Positions 13,480 to 27,179 are shown, counted from the first letter of the stretch. The stretch: 64,000 bases of DNA from Beaufortia kweichowensis (GCA_019155185.1 CM032814.1:2344647-2408646), one strand, 5' to 3'. Notes: generated by a model not told the origin, from the sequence alone. A program made the numbers and translations.

Positions 13480-14600
13480 GAACAGATGTTAATAACAAAG
13501 CAGCGCATTCATTGTGTTTAATAGCCAAATGCAGAAGGCTAGGCTGAGCCTGTCTCTCTTCCTCTCCCAGAGAGATGGGCTCGGTGCGCTCGCATTGGCA
13601 GCCAGCTAGTCATAATGAGGCGGATATTTGCAAGAAAAGGTAATGATAATCAGTCACCGAGCTGAACGCAAACACGGATGATGGAACCGCGGAACGCGTA
13701 GATGGAGATGCAGACATCGTGCCCTCTGTAATATGGATGGAGGGTTTTGTCTAGATTATAAGTTATTAAACCGTGCGAGGTAGTGGCTAATCGTAGCCTT
13801 ATTTTTGCATTTTCCAATATGTTAATGGAATCTGTATGACCAAAATACTATATCATGTACAGATTCATTCATACGGGTAATGGCCCGTATCACCATATAA
13901 TTATTTAGCTAGAAAAATTCAGTGGTAAAATCTCTTGTTGGTCTGTATTTTTACAGTTTGCGGTACAGTATATACAGCACGTATCTCCACAGCAATACCA
14001 GGGGATCTATGAAGATCAACTGGATGCAAAACACAACGAAGGGTTAACAGGCTGTGGAAATTCGCATTACGGCATCATCTCGCGTTTAGCTTGTTTATGA
14101 AAGATAAAGTGAACATCCAACAGCTGCAACCGAAATGCCATTTCGTGTTCCATAAGAATACACAATTTACTTATAAAACATTAAAATGCCACCAGACGGC
14201 ATGAATTATTGAAACTGTGCAGATGCGGCAAATTGAATAGATTTGCTGTGTTTCTCTGAGCTGTAAGGCCCCATTTATCACAGATGTAGATGTAACTATT
14301 GCGTCTTTGGATTTTAACTTAGCATTTTATTTGCTGCACAGAAGGAAATTCGACCCAATATAAATCGTGTTTTCGGAGACGATCAAGAAGGAAGGCAAAG
14401 GGGATGACATCTTTTGATCCTCAAAGGTAAATAGGACATTGACGAGGTAGAAAGGTTGTATTTTGTGTAGCCGGCGATCCCATACTTATGCTCTTGAAAC
14501 GATGCCTCCTGTCCAATAAGAAGAGGCGTTGATAATGGCTGCACTTGAGAGATAAGGAGGCAGGACAGACGCTCTGGTCGGCCTTTGTAAGGGCTAAATG
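13480..14600. promoter_or_regulatory. Candidate conserved noncoding elements
   Basis: The segments 13490-13720 and 14460-14600 are high-complexity and rich in short transcription-factor-like words (GATAAT, CCAATAAG, TAATGATAAT), and have no coding frame. The position within the zic4/zic1 desert suggests possible enhancers. Conservation is untested. Confidence 0.3.
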
Positions 14601-15589
14601 TCTTTTATTGTGTCATTCAGAACTGCAGAGACACAGATGATTACATGAAGGACTCATGCCCGTCTAAGTGTTATTCCCCTAGACGTACAAAGGCTGTACT
14701 AAAAAAATGCTAAATGTTTTACATAATGATTTTCAATTATGCATAAACATTCAGATTGTGAGAGGGGGTCAGACAGCAGATTTGTGCTGTTTGAAGGTGT
14801 TAAATGAATGTGTGTCTGGCACAGCCAATGAGAGATGACTGACACAATGTTCACTATGTAATCTACATATGAAACCGCATGTCTAATTGAATTCCTGTCT
14901 GTTGTAAAGGAAAACCCATGACCGGTCTATATTGCTAGCTCTTTTACACCGTTATAGTGATGGTGTTCAGGTGATCTGTACTCAGAACCGCCCCACCGAC
15001 TTTTAAGAGAACTTTACTATGAAACTCAAAATCTTTGTTTACAACTTTTAACTATAAAGTTTTAAGAAACATAATTTAACATTGAAAGTCGGCTGCTTTA
15101 AAAATAGGCTGGCTTTAATTTATTTCATAAAAAAATGTATGATTTTGTAAATAAAAATAATAATCAGAATATGCACAATTGCTCATGTTCACCAAGTATG
15201 CAAACAAATTGTATTCATTTTAATTCATGTAAGATTTAAGATGGATGGGTTAAATAAAACATCTAAAGTAGCTATACAATATGGTGTAAGTGTGATGGCA
15301 GCAATGGCAGTGATTACAGTTTTTTTCTAAATCATTTGTTGTAGACATTATCTCTGCAAAAGAACAAGCGGCATCACAGTCGGACACCAAACATAAACAA
15401 AATTAGTTGACCGATTTTTTTATAGTCCATTTGTGACACGTGTTGAATAAAGTGGCCGCACAACAGTGTTTCAGCCGAGGTTTGCGGCATGGACGACTTT
15501 GTTGATTACAACAGTCGTGTTTTGCTACATCGCATTGTTTGCATACACAGCTTTAATGAACTGTGTTGCACTTGCAGAACAACAGAGAG
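14601..15589. other. AT-rich noncoding DNA
   Basis: No gene, repeat family or motif cluster is recognised. The sequence is low in GC, with short homopolymer runs. Confidence 0.5.
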
Positions 15590-16260
15590 CATTGAACGCA
15601 TCACAACACTGTAACAGGGGTCATGAAACATGAATAACCCAGAGCAGCACGGAGCCATTCGGTTTTCATGATGACAATGAGCCTTCTCTCAATATTCACG
15701 CCAATACAATTGAACAAAGTGAAAGAGATGAGAGCCAGAGGAGGAAAAAAGCACCCTGATGAAAGCGGAGGCCGTTATTTGAAATTGAAAGAATATGAGG
15801 ATAGTTAGTGGCTGTATTCCCAGCGGAGGCCTGCCTGTCACGGGCGTGGAGCTCCACTGTTTAATGTAAACTCATGCTCCATCACCCTTCCCTTTCCATT
15901 ATTCCAATCACCAAACTGCCGTTTCATGCACACTTGGGCCGACCCCATGCTGCTCTCGCTATTTATTGAATACATTTTTTACTCCGAAAACATTTTTCCA
16001 CCTGAGCTGCCACTTACAACTTCCGTGGCCATGAAAGCGTGCGAGAGAGGAATATGGGAAGAGAGACGGAGATAAGGAGAAAAAGAAGGAGAGATGGGGA
16101 GAAAGACGGATCGACGAGGTCCATTTGTTTGTTTCGCGTCTCGGTTTGATGCGGGTGAGCTGCCACGGAATAAACTAACAGAGAAAGTTGTTTATTTCCC
16201 TTTTTGTGTATTGTAGAAGGCCATCAACGTTGTCTTTCTCTTGTGCTCATGAAAAATAAA
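15590..16260. promoter_or_regulatory. Candidate regulatory block with purine-rich tract
   Basis: The unique, high-complexity sequence at 15600-16020 is followed by an almost uninterrupted purine-rich stretch at about 16042-16110, made of GA/GGA words. No protein frame is credible. Purine tracts can bind GAGA-type factors or form unusual DNA structures; the role here is inference. Confidence 0.3.
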
Positions 16261-17570
16261 AGTGGGGAATAGGTTGTCCCCAGCTGCGAGGAGATGTTTG
16301 GAAATCATAAAGACCAAAATCAACCTGGTCCATTTTTCAATACCAATGCACCAGATCCATTTTAAAGAGTACTGGACTGATTATACCCACAATGGATTTG
16401 GACCGAGGTAGAAACATAACCAATTGAGCAAATGTGGACATGTTAGTGCTTAGTTGTTCTTATTCAGTATACTTAATGAATGTTTCTGCTTTTTCTGGTG
16501 GCTATGTTAATCTACAGGGGTGGATAGTGTTGGATTCAAATTTAATACCAATATTTTGAACAATCTGTTTATATTGTACTTAAAGGGATAGTGACCCAAA
16601 AATAAAATTTATTTTATTATTTCATCACCCTCATGTCATGTCAAACCTGTATGACTTTCATGCTTCAGCAGAACACAGAAGAAGATATTTTGCAAAGCTC
16701 TGGTTACCGGCACACATTCACTTTCATAGTATGGACACAAGGTACAATAGAAGTCAATGGGCAGCGTTATGCAAAATATCTTTTTGTTCATGTTCCAGAG
16801 TTTCAGAATCATATACAGGGTTTGAATGACATAAGGGTGAAAAAATTATGACATAATGTTTATTTTTGGGTGAACTTTACTTTTAAGCCCTGTTGATAGA
16901 GTCCGGACATCATAAAAATATCAGTCTATGCAGGAGTTACCTGTCTTATAAAACCAAAATGAATGTGAGAAAAAAAATTTGTTTTGAGAGGAAACATACT
17001 TTGTAGGATTTTTGCGAATGAAAATACACAAACCAGAAGCATTAATACTCAACAAATGAAGAAGAGATAACTTTTCAAAGAACATAAAAAATATATATTT
17101 TTCATGTGCTTATTTATGAGAACTATAGACTGTTATGGATGTGACAATTCTAAACACGCCACTTTACCTGACTATGAAAAATCATGCTTTAAACGTAAAA
17201 AAGCCACCAAGTATTGACATCTGAGGTATCAGTATAGTGAAAACCTTTGTTCCAAAAAATAACTGAAATAAACCGATTATTTAGACATTCAAACAGACAA
17301 TATATACCATAGATACTGTAACCTGCATCACATTATCAATTGTGTTTGGACACCAGACTTAATCGAGTTAACATAGCTAGAAGGTCACTAGGTTGCATTG
17401 CATTACACAGTAAATTCTAATATACTTCACAACAGCTAAAGCCTTTGCTAAAGTCTGACACTCACGTTATACACCACTCAACCATGTTGTGTATTTACTC
17501 AGGTTTATTTAGTTAAAGTATAAAGGTTACGGATGTAATTGGTGCATTAGCAGGTGGAAGAAGCACGTCT
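16261..17570. other. AT-rich noncoding DNA around a transposon relic
   Basis: No gene is supported. The short frames at 16633-16851 lie inside the palindromic element described next and are not genes. The rest is AT-rich unique sequence. Confidence 0.5.
16579..16887. mobile_element. Palindromic non-autonomous DNA transposon (MITE), degraded full-length copy
   Basis: The left end reads TTAAAGGGATAGTGACCC and the right end reads GGGTGAACTTTACTTTTAA, so the termini are inverted repeats with several mismatches. Inner parts are also mutually complementary: AACCTGTATGACTTTCATG on the left against CATATACAGGGTTTGAATG on the right, and AAGATATTTTGCAAA against GCAAAATATCTTT. This matches in outline a palindromic element with ends near AAAGGGATAGTTCACCC that is extremely abundant in cyprinid fish. 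No transposase frame is present. I do not see a clean target-site duplication, so the superfamily is left open. Confidence 0.8.
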
Positions 17571-18600
17571 TTCAGACGCCGTCTAACCCTATCACGCACA
17601 GGTCAACAGCAGAAGAGGAAAGATGTGACACTTATTCCACCGGAGCCCGGCCCTGCTTTGTAACAGCCCTGAAAGAGACGCTTTCCAACAGAATTACACA
17701 GGCTTTGTGTAAATAATCAGGGGCTGACCTGTGGGGTTAAACCCCGTAATTGAAGTGATACTTCAAAGCGACGACCACCACCTACACAAGATATTGTGTG
17801 TGTGTGTGTGTGTGCAGCGTTTGAGAGGACAGTATTCAGCGTGTGTGTTTGATTGGACAGGGACGGCTCTGTGGGAAGGTCTCATCTCCCCTACAGCTGC
17901 TCTCTCTATATCCATCTCATCATTTTTCCTGCTCCTGTGTCCCTCTTTCTCATCTCCTCCAACTCATTAAATGAGTGACACAAATGCAACATTAAGTTGC
18001 GTCGAGGCCGCAAATGGATAAATAAAATCAAATGATCTGATGTAATGTATTCTTTTCCACCGCTGCACAAATGTGTATTGAGAATCATTTTCCTGCATGC
18101 CGAACGACTGGCGACATTGATATCTCATAGCTTTGAGTTTTTTCACAATCCGCAGGCAGATGCTTTTCATTGCGTGTTAAAACAAAAGTTATAACTTTTA
18201 AATAATGTATATTTAAATCAAATTGTTTGTAATAATGCTATGGCGAGGACACAACGCAATGGATATGACTGCAGTTCTGTGCAGACCTAACACCTTTTCA
18301 TTAATATTCATTGATGTCACTGGGGGGAATTTATCATCATTTATCAACATTTAAGGCTAATTATTATGACTGACGTGATGGGTAAATGAGGTCAATACAA
18401 AGTGTCAAAAACATTACAGCCCCTGATTTACAAAGGAGTTTAGCATATAGAGAGCTTTTTAACATGCCGTTTCACACAGAGCCCCATTCAAACACAATAG
18501 GACAAATCAATAAATGACGTTGATCACCAACTAAAATAAAGCAATGAGCCATGAGAGGCTTTGCATTGATTTCAGCGCGGTTAAAGGGCGCGGTGGCTAC
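17571..18600. promoter_or_regulatory. Candidate conserved noncoding elements with TG microsatellite
   Basis: A TG repeat lies at 17795-17814. The part 18230-18600 is high-complexity unique sequence with homeodomain and Hox/Pbx-like words (GCTAATTATTATGAC, AATCAATAAATGACG). Short overlapping frames are not credible genes. A regulatory role is inferred from texture and location. Confidence 0.3.
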
Positions 18601-19640
18601 AAGAGTGATACAAGATACACTAGTGTTCAATAAAAATTATACAATTTTTAATGAATTAAAATCACAATAAATAGTCTTGGTGGTCTAACTGTTGGTAGAT
18701 AAATTATTATTAAAAATTCAGTATTAGATGTACAAAGAGGAAAACATGTCAAAGAGACCTAAACTTTTATTATTGGTGAATAAAAATGATAACTGTTTTG
18801 CTGTTGACATCAAAGATTGTGTGTCAATCACATTAATCTGTCACTTGGTAGTAGCTAAACAGATTAGAAAGATGCTGTTTACATAACATCCTGTCACTCT
18901 TGTCATTAACAAAACTATGCCAAATCCTAACCTTTATCTCATAACAAAAAACATTGCAATACAGTTTTCCTTACTGTATGTACAGTTACTAAAGAGGCAT
19001 AAAAGGCACACATGAAAGCATACAAATACTTTTATAAATAAATAAAATAACAAGAAATACATTTTAATGTTTGCTTTTGGGAAAATGAAGCGTGCTAGTC
19101 AGTGGTTCAATAACCAGGGAACACAAAATGTACTGTATAGATTCACTGTAAGTCAATGTGGATGAAAGCATCCAATGTGGGTGCTTAAGCACAGCCGTTT
19201 GAGAACTACAACTTTAAATTGTGTTTAAAATTTTATTCCATCAGGCAATAGCCGAGAGAAAAGATGAAGATGAAATGGCCCTGTGATAGTGTCACTGGAC
19301 CGGACATTGTGCCGACTCAGTGTTCAGCACTTCACAAGCTGTAAAGTCCGGCCCTGCAGGAGCTATAAACTCCAGATGTTGGATACTGTGAAACTGTTCG
19401 CATCCTGTTCCAACACTTTTCTATCTCCTTTCTCAAAAAATGAGCCTGAACACAATCAAACACGTGATTAAAAACCCATACGAGCAAGTAATAAACTTGT
19501 ACTCCTTGGTGATCGATATGCGAACACGACGGAGAGCTCCGTCCAGTTATCCTGTTAGCACAACGCTCACACGCAGACACTTGTGCAGACAGGCACACGT
19601 CCAGAAAGCCACACACAGATAGATTGATCCCTGGTCCTGT
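18601..19640. other. Noncoding DNA
   Basis: AT-rich sequence to about 19240, then mixed unique sequence with short overlapping frames on both strands. No gene or repeat is recognised. Confidence 0.45.
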
Positions 19641-20000
19641 TCTAGCTATGGGCCTCCTTCCCTCATTAATTTTACAGAGTCCTCCAGATGGGAAACAAAA
19701 TATTAATTTTATTTAGCCTAAGGCGTGGAGCCGCGTGAAGGTGCTCCGTAAATCAGGGGGCTCCGGTGAAGATGCAATATTGCAGGACGACCGCAGAGGA
19801 CTATGGGTGGGCAGAGGCTTGAGTTTGTCATAAATGTAATTAATTGAATGGTGGGGAATGATGAATCGATCAGGACACGTAGAGCAGACGTGACATCCTT
19901 AGAATCGTGGCAAGCGCGCACCAAATTATGCAAATTAATTGGCTGTACCAATGCTGCATAAAATGCGAGTGCTACTACGCTGCATGGTACATTAGTCGGT
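19641..20000. promoter_or_regulatory. Enhancer-like block with POU octamer joined to a homeodomain site
   Basis: The sequence contains ATGCAAAT at 19928-19935 running directly into TAATTGG, a POU octamer fused to a TAATT homeodomain core. Further TAATTAATTG words lie near 19840. The block is high-complexity with no repeats and no credible coding frame. POU/SoxB-bound octamers are typical of neural enhancers, and zic1/zic4 are neural genes. The enhancer assignment is an inference. Confidence 0.45.
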
Positions 20001-20445
20001 TCATCCAATAAAAACTGCATTCTTTACAAGTGAATCCTTGAGTCAGGGCGCTCATTTTCAGCACAGATGTGAGAGTCTGGCAGCATTTCGCAGCCTGTTT
20101 CGGGTGGAAAGCGGCATGGGGCAGGCGAGTGTGGTTGAGCGAGAGCAAGAAAGAGACCAAAAGAGATAGAAAAGTGAGCGAGGAAAAGGCGGCACAGATG
20201 AGACACTCTCTTGACCATGACCACAATGACATCTAGTATGGAAGCAGTACAAGTGTTGCTCATTGAAATTCTGCTGTTGCCCCAAACTGATCATCTCAAA
20301 GCCCTGTGTCCAACTAGAATGTCTCTTTTTTTGGATGCACTCAAGCGAAGACTTGAGAGAGTCTATCGGTCACATCGCGGTATCACTGATTTGTCCACAA
20401 TGTTGCTGTACCACCTGCTGCGTTGCTGCTGAAATTGCTATTGTC

Positions 20446-20487
<42 letters not shown>

Positions 20488-21959
20488 GGCTACATGTCTC
20501 TAATTAAAGAGACAGTCAAATGAATGTCACTTCTGCTTTTCACATTTCTGCCTCTCACTTTCTTCATTCGTGATAGACTTCGTCACATTGGTGGATTATG
20601 GTAATTGTCCATACATCTTGGGGCTTATATCAACTTAATTTACACAAATCCTTTGCCTTGGACCTCTGAATTCATGTCTGTTATGATCAAAGGCAAGACA
20701 GATAATTCTCTGAAGAAGGATATTGAGTATGAATATCCTCTTTGGTGTTTTAAGAATTGTGAAATATATTCTTGAGGAAATGTCTGTCTTTAAACACAAT
20801 GGCACACAACAAATGAGTGACGGAAATGTGGTGCATCCATGTCTGTGTTTTGTAAATATTTAATAAAATTAACAATCAATAACATGTCTTAAGTCCTTGA
20901 AAAGTACTAAAAGTACAAAAATTGTGGGCTAATCATTTTAGATGCTTGAGTTTTTTATAAGAATTTATAAAAATTTAATTTTTTTTATTGTTGAGTTTAC
21001 AAACTTTCATCTTTAAGTAAAACTCCAAAAAATCTAATCACACTTCACCAAATTGTGTCTGATACAGTCATGCTTACAGTTTTACAAATTAAGGTCCAAA
21101 AAATACCTATTTTCTGTGAAAATCTTCTGAATGTCATAGACAGAGCTTTTAAACATTTATTTAACCAAAAAAATGGTTTTATGGTGTTTATATCTAATTA
21201 CTCTAATTAAACGCATGACCTCAAGATCAAATTTAATTGGACAAATGGTATTTGTAGAAAAAGTGTTTACAAACACTACAGCACACACACACAAGACAGC
21301 AGAACTGACCGAAGACGTCATGTGTCACACATCCTCGCCCACGCGCTCTTCATGTGGCATTCTCGCACAAAATGGCAGCGTAAGACAGAAAGACGGCGCG
21401 GATCACGGAGAAAGACAAGAACGAGTGACATCTTTCTTCTAATAACAGAGAAGGTCTCCTCCAACAGCACTATCCTTCCACGGCTCTCTCTTTTTGAAAT
21501 ACACGTGTCACTGCAAAGTGACAAATAGCACATATTAATTAGGTACTAGACTGGGCGAGATTGCTGTTATTAACAGGGAAGGGGAAGGTCGGATTTAATT
21601 GCCTGTGACATCAAAGTCAAGTGACTGGTATTTCAAGCATCATTTAAAATGTTTGATATGGAAGCCATTGTTCTCACATAAAGGAGCGTCTAAAAATACA
21701 AAAGGAGAATGATGGGGAGAAGAGACAGCGCTCAGGCGGTTATCTGCTGTCTGACTGCTAATATCACCAGGACTGCTGCTGAAATGACTGGGTCCTAATG
21801 GAAGAATCTCCTCCCTGCAGTTCAGAACTGGTTTTCCAGCATCTTTCCAGCAGTTTATTTTTTGTTACACTGTTTTACCTTTTTATCGTTGACTCGGAGA
21901 AGTCCACAAACTCTATCTGTTTATATCATGACACATTTTTTTCAACAAAACAATAATAG
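20001..21959. other. Noncoding DNA with CA microsatellite
   Basis: Holds an AC repeat at 20447-20485 and otherwise unremarkable unique sequence. Small overlapping frames at 19975-20523 and 21173-21533 occur on both strands and look like chance. A short palindrome CTGTTATTAACAG occurs near 21563. Confidence 0.45.
20447..20485. repeat. AC dinucleotide microsatellite
   Basis: Uninterrupted AC repeat, about 19 units. Confidence 0.97.
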
Positions 21960-23030
21960 GGAGGATGTGCAGATGAGCTGCAATTATGGGGCTAAAAAGG
22001 ATATTAATAGCACAGTACGTGTACACGTACCTGAAGGAACAAACCTTGAACTTCTAATTATTATCAAAGAGTGGCGAGCTCGGCAATTAGACATAAATAA
22101 GTGCATGGCTTTTAGTGTACAATTAGGTTGATGGCACTCATGATGGGGATTGCAGAGATATGGTATGAACCGGCGGCGGTCTGGCTAATGATCAGGAGGG
22201 GCCAACAGTGCAGAGAGATCACCGCGCGGTTAGTCGCCCGTCGCCATGGCAACAGCACGCTCGCACTCTGTGGTCCCCAACCCTAAAATTAGTGCCGAGG
22301 TGCGCGGCTCCAAAACGCATTCTGGGCTGACTTTGACAGACATTCGGTTGGTAAGCTGCTCCCTTCGCCAAAACCGCCGAAAACCTTACCGATGACGTCA
22401 CCTCCGCTGTATCTGAGAGAGAAAACTCCATAAACAAGCACCCAGTTCAGAGTCTTGTTTACGTGCTTCGGGGGCCTTTCGCTTTCCTTGCCGTTTCAGA
22501 CCCATCCACCATCTGCTAGCCACAACCATTCAGCCTTTATCATCAGTCCCATTCCGAGGCTTACAAGCCCCGTGAGAAGGTCACTCAGCAGTTCATTCAA
22601 AACCATCACATCACCAGAGTATCCATATTAAAGCGTGCTCTGCCCACAGAAATCTGAAGCCATCCTGGTCCTGTAGCATCCTCGATCTATTTCCACGCTG
22701 ATTTTATTCCGCTCTAAATGGAATGTTAATGCAAACACTGTCAGCGGCGGGTCTTTAGACGCTCCGTCTCATGCATATAACATAGCTTAGCGCAGCCTCC
22801 AGAGTCTGCTGTTCCATAAGACTCACCAGGTGCACAGCTCGGCAAATTATCAGATCAACAGGGAGGCGACTACAACATCCTGACGATCGCAGGGCCGCGC
22901 GCCACATCATTTAGAAAATAGCCTATTCGTTTTTCTTTCTTTTTTGCCGGCATTAAAGATAATTTACTGACTTTCAACTCCTGATTTGTACCGAGAAACA
23001 CTTAAGAAGTAAACCTCCAGCTGCGGTGCA
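21960..23030. promoter_or_regulatory. Enhancer-like block with RFX X-box
   Basis: The unique sequence at 21960-22330 contains TAATTA-type words and, at 22240-22253, GTCGCCATGGCAAC. This fits the RFX X-box pattern GTYRCC-NN-RGYAAC in both half-sites. From 22331 to 23030 the sequence stays GC-richer and unique, with no credible gene. X-boxes are among the motifs most enriched in vertebrate conserved noncoding DNA. Binding here is untested. Confidence 0.45.
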
Positions 23031-23999
23031 CGTTAGCAGGTTCGAGCATGATTTTTAAAGCTGAAAGATGTAAACTTCTGCACCTTGTGTCTTAGAGGGA
23101 TGTAATTCCAGCACTTATTTCAGTTTTTTTAATGAAAGAGCAATTTATCATTGAAACTGGCAAAGATTTAGAGCTATCAAGAAAGTAAGGAAATATACAA
23201 TCTCTATAAATATATGATTACAATGGTTTATAAACTTCTCAAATAGATCAATCACGAGCATGTGCTGACGTTGGTAATGTCTCTTATTTGATCATAATGA
23301 ATGACAGTATAAATGATGTTGTTTTAGAGTTAGCTGAAAAGTCTTTCTTCATCAAAACCTGTTTGAGTCATTCAGAAGTAATAATTCATAACTGACTGTC
23401 GTTGTCTCAGCATGAGAAGTTATAAATCAGTATCAAAAATGATACACATGTCAGTACTATCAGATGAGTGATGTGATGGATATGGCAATAAGTGATGACG
23501 CTTATCTCGTTTTAAAGCCACAGAAAAATGGCAAAGATTTGTGTAGGCTTTTCATCACGTGGTATGAAATCATCAAATAATAGAAGATACATTAATGCGA
23601 AAGAGTAAATTTCATAAAATGTAGTTTATTATTATCAGGCATTTTGAGATGTTCAGCATTGGTTGATTTAGCATTCAGTTGTAATATTTAACAACAGCCT
23701 TAATACAGTAGATGTTGAAATTTAGAATAAACATTACAATCATTACATAAAATGTAATGCGAGTGATAATCTAAATTTGTGTACATTTTATTTGCTGTCT
23801 ATATATAATATACCATGTTACGTTACAACAATATATGTAAAATGCACAATGCACATGTGCACACACAGATCAGAATCAAGTTATCAGTATATGAATCATC
23901 CAGTAAAAAACATATACTGTAGTTTGACCTCAAGTTAGGTCACTGTGCTACAATATGTAGTGTGAACCCAAGAAAGCAGCAGGACACTTTCGTGAAAAC
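23031..23999. other. AT-rich noncoding DNA
   Basis: No gene, repeat or motif cluster is recognised. Confidence 0.5.
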
Positions 24000-25500
24000 A
24001 GAAATCCTGAAGTGGAAAATATAAATTAGATGACAAACACACTTCACACCACTGCCAAGAGACCGACCCTAAATTTACACTCGATGGCTTGTGTCATCCT
24101 TGTAACGGCCATGGGTTGGAGCTGTAATTGCACAAACGGTGCACACACACCATTGCATTCACGCAGTGCACCTAGCGGCCTTACACAGACGGTCCGGAGA
24201 GAAAATACATATTGATATGTTGCCGTGGTGGTCCCGGACAGAACCGCTCCCTCGACGAGTCACAGATTGGAATTATAATGAGTGGGATTACTACAGCAAC
24301 CCCCTATCCCAACACACACACACACACATCACCCCTGTGTGAGTGCGCCATGACACTGGGCTTTGCCCCGTGTGGAAGACAGGAAGCCGAGTGGCAGCGA
24401 GGAACATACTGACGTTAATTAACAACATCTGACACAGATGCCGTGCTTGTACTCGCACAAGAGGTGGTCCGGCACATTATTAAATTTTGGGTTTTTCCTT
24501 TCATTTTCCACCCCCATTTCCACTCTTTCCTTGTCTCTCCGTTTTTAATCTTCTTGACACACTGTCCTCTCCGTACATCAGGCACTGAACAGGCTTTCGA
24601 CGCAATTAGGCTTTTGCTTAATTTTCAATAAACTGCTCTTTTGTAATATCCTCTCCAAAAAAGGACCACGTTATTTGCACGCTCTCACCCTCATTTGCTC
24701 CAATCTGTTTAAATCTGCGATCCTGAAAATATTGTGACATAAAACCTAACTGTCAGGCCACATATGGTGAGCTTTCAACCTCCAGGCTCTGTATGAGATG
24801 TACAGCTAGTCTAGAGATAATTGACCTCTGGAGATGGAATACATATTGCACTGTAATACTAAGAACGGGGAAATTCAAAAGCTCTTCCTGTCAATCCATC
24901 AGAAGGTGTTGAAACAAAAGGACTGTGGTTGAACTCGTTTTTACACCATACCTCCGTAATTAACCCCAACCTTCTACTGTTGTTACACCACGTCAGGGTG
25001 ACGAGAGCGATAACATATGTTTAATATCTTCGGCAACTAATCAAGGGACCAAAAACTGAAATAGATGTGTGATTCACCCCATTGTCTGTTAACGTGTTGA
25101 TAAGCGGCACATATGTCAAATAATTATTTGCAAAGATCCAGAAATCTTTGCGTGTGTTCTATGCATGAATTCTATGGCTAATTCGTGGTATTGCTGCTGC
25201 TTGAATCGATGCAATTTGGGAAACGGAAAGATGTCTGTGTGTTTGAAAGGGAGCCCGGAGTCACCAATTCTTCTCCAAAATTCTGACCCGAGTTCCCTCT
25301 TGCCCTGTCATGTTAATTACCCTCATACATCATGTCTTAAATGCCACACCGTTTACCTGCTGTGGGTTGGCCATCCTTTGCACACCTGACCCGCAGAGAG
25401 CTGGACCGAGTGATGGAGATGAGATTCATCCTGAGCGCAGCATCAGGACCAGCGTCACTATGGGAAAGTCACCACAGAGGTCACAAAACAACAACTGCTG
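24000..25500. promoter_or_regulatory. Mixed unique sequence, possible regulatory elements
   Basis: High-complexity blocks at about 24030-24300, 24420-24700 and 25160-25500 are separated by AT-rich parts, with a small AC repeat at 24312-24328. Overlapping frames on the plus strand (24030-24412, 25165-25616) have no recognisable domain. Enhancer potential is inferred only from texture and neighbourhood. Confidence 0.25.
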
Positions 25501-25868
25501 AAGTGATCAGGGTTCTTCAGACAGACTACGCAGGCAGTAATCTTGTAGTATTGGTGCATAGTGGTGTTTTGACTTCTGGAACCTATGTCAAAGGTACAAA
25601 GTGTACATTTGTATAGATTAGATGAGTTCAAATGTTTTATCACAAACTCTGATTTAGCCTAAACTGGAAAAATTGTGTTTAATTACAAAACACTATTTGC
25701 TTGTGTGAGCGCAAATTGGCTTTGCCTGCTTCTGATTTTGCATGAGAGATGTTAAAACAATAAAATTCAAATAATTTGTGTAGGTAAATATAATAAATCG
25801 TTTGAAAATGCCATGGGCTCTCAGCAGTCTGAAAGGCAGAAGGGGTGGGGCAGCTGAAACGTTATGCT

Positions 25869-25883
25869 GCCGCCACCTGCTGG
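25869..25883 (-). promoter_or_regulatory. CTCF-core match
   Basis: Read on the minus strand the bases are CCAGCAGGTGGCGGC, which agrees with the published degenerate CTCF core CCASYAGRKGGCRSY at all 15 positions. The motif points towards lower coordinates, away from zic4/zic1. It could mark a chromatin boundary or loop anchor in the desert. A single sequence match does not prove occupancy. Confidence 0.5.
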
Positions 25884-25935
25884 TAATCTCTTTTGATTTC
25901 TCCCCATGTGTGGCCACTTAAAAAACACCCCCAGC

Positions 25936-26039
<104 letters not shown>

Positions 26040-27179
26040 CAGCCTACTGAAATCGCTTATGTTAAATTCTCGTTTGTGGAAAAAGGAAATGTTAGGATTT
26101 ATTTTCTATATTATCTTATAATATTTCGATTAATACAAATAGCGTACATTGTAAATGTTTATTGTAAATTTAGAGAAAAAATTATTCTCTAAAAAAAAAT
26201 CATTAATTCCCTAGAGCGAACAATAAATATCAGCTGTATACCTGCACAATGTTTGCAAGTGTATAGACGTTTCTTAGTTTTTTTCTAAACTTCTAACCCT
26301 CATCTCTAGTTTAGTATTTACTTCTGTAATTCATAAACCATTCAACGTGTAGACAGCATTTAACCCTTGTTTTGTCGATAATTTCACAAACATGAGATAT
26401 GTTTGCATTTGTTTTAAATAAACTTAAAAATAATGTAAGATTGAAAAATATCCTAGAATGCTCGGCAGTGATGATGTCATCATAATATTTGCATATTACA
26501 AAACAGTTGAACCTCTTTCTTGCCTTTATTTGTATAGTAATTTGTGATTGTTTATACATTGTAATGCATTGATTTAACCATTAATACAGTACTTTACAGA
26601 CACTATCCCGTTATGTTTAAACTCTATTGGCATTAACTAATTTATTTACATTAAATGATATTTTTGACTTAAATTAAAACCTGTTAATTTAAAACAAAAT
26701 ATTACATACAAAGTGCGTTATAGTTTGACACATGTTGAGTGTGGCTTTCGTGCAGTTTTATTTACGTAAAGTTGAACATTATTCGAAAGTGTGTTTTTCA
26801 AATCTAATGAATCGATCGATGAATATGTTATTAATTTATATTTCAAAATATCTACAAATGTATCAGTTCATGGCAATACAAATATTCTTTTGAAAGATAT
26901 ATGTAGCTTTCGAAATTTCCCACCACAACGAGTAGATTTTTAAAAGCAAGCTCTTTTTGAGTGGGCTACAGCTGCCTGGACTGCATGCTGGTGAGCGGTG
27001 GTCTCAGTCTGGTGGAGGTGGCATTAGTGCCCTCAGTAGTAAGAGTTGCACGGGGGGGCTCAGATCAGACAATGGTCCGCCTAAAACTGTGTCTGTCTAC
27101 CTCTTGTTCAAATTGACTGTGGAGTCTGGGGATTTCCTGGTGTTTGCATGCGAGACGTAACGCGAATCAGTCATACGGT

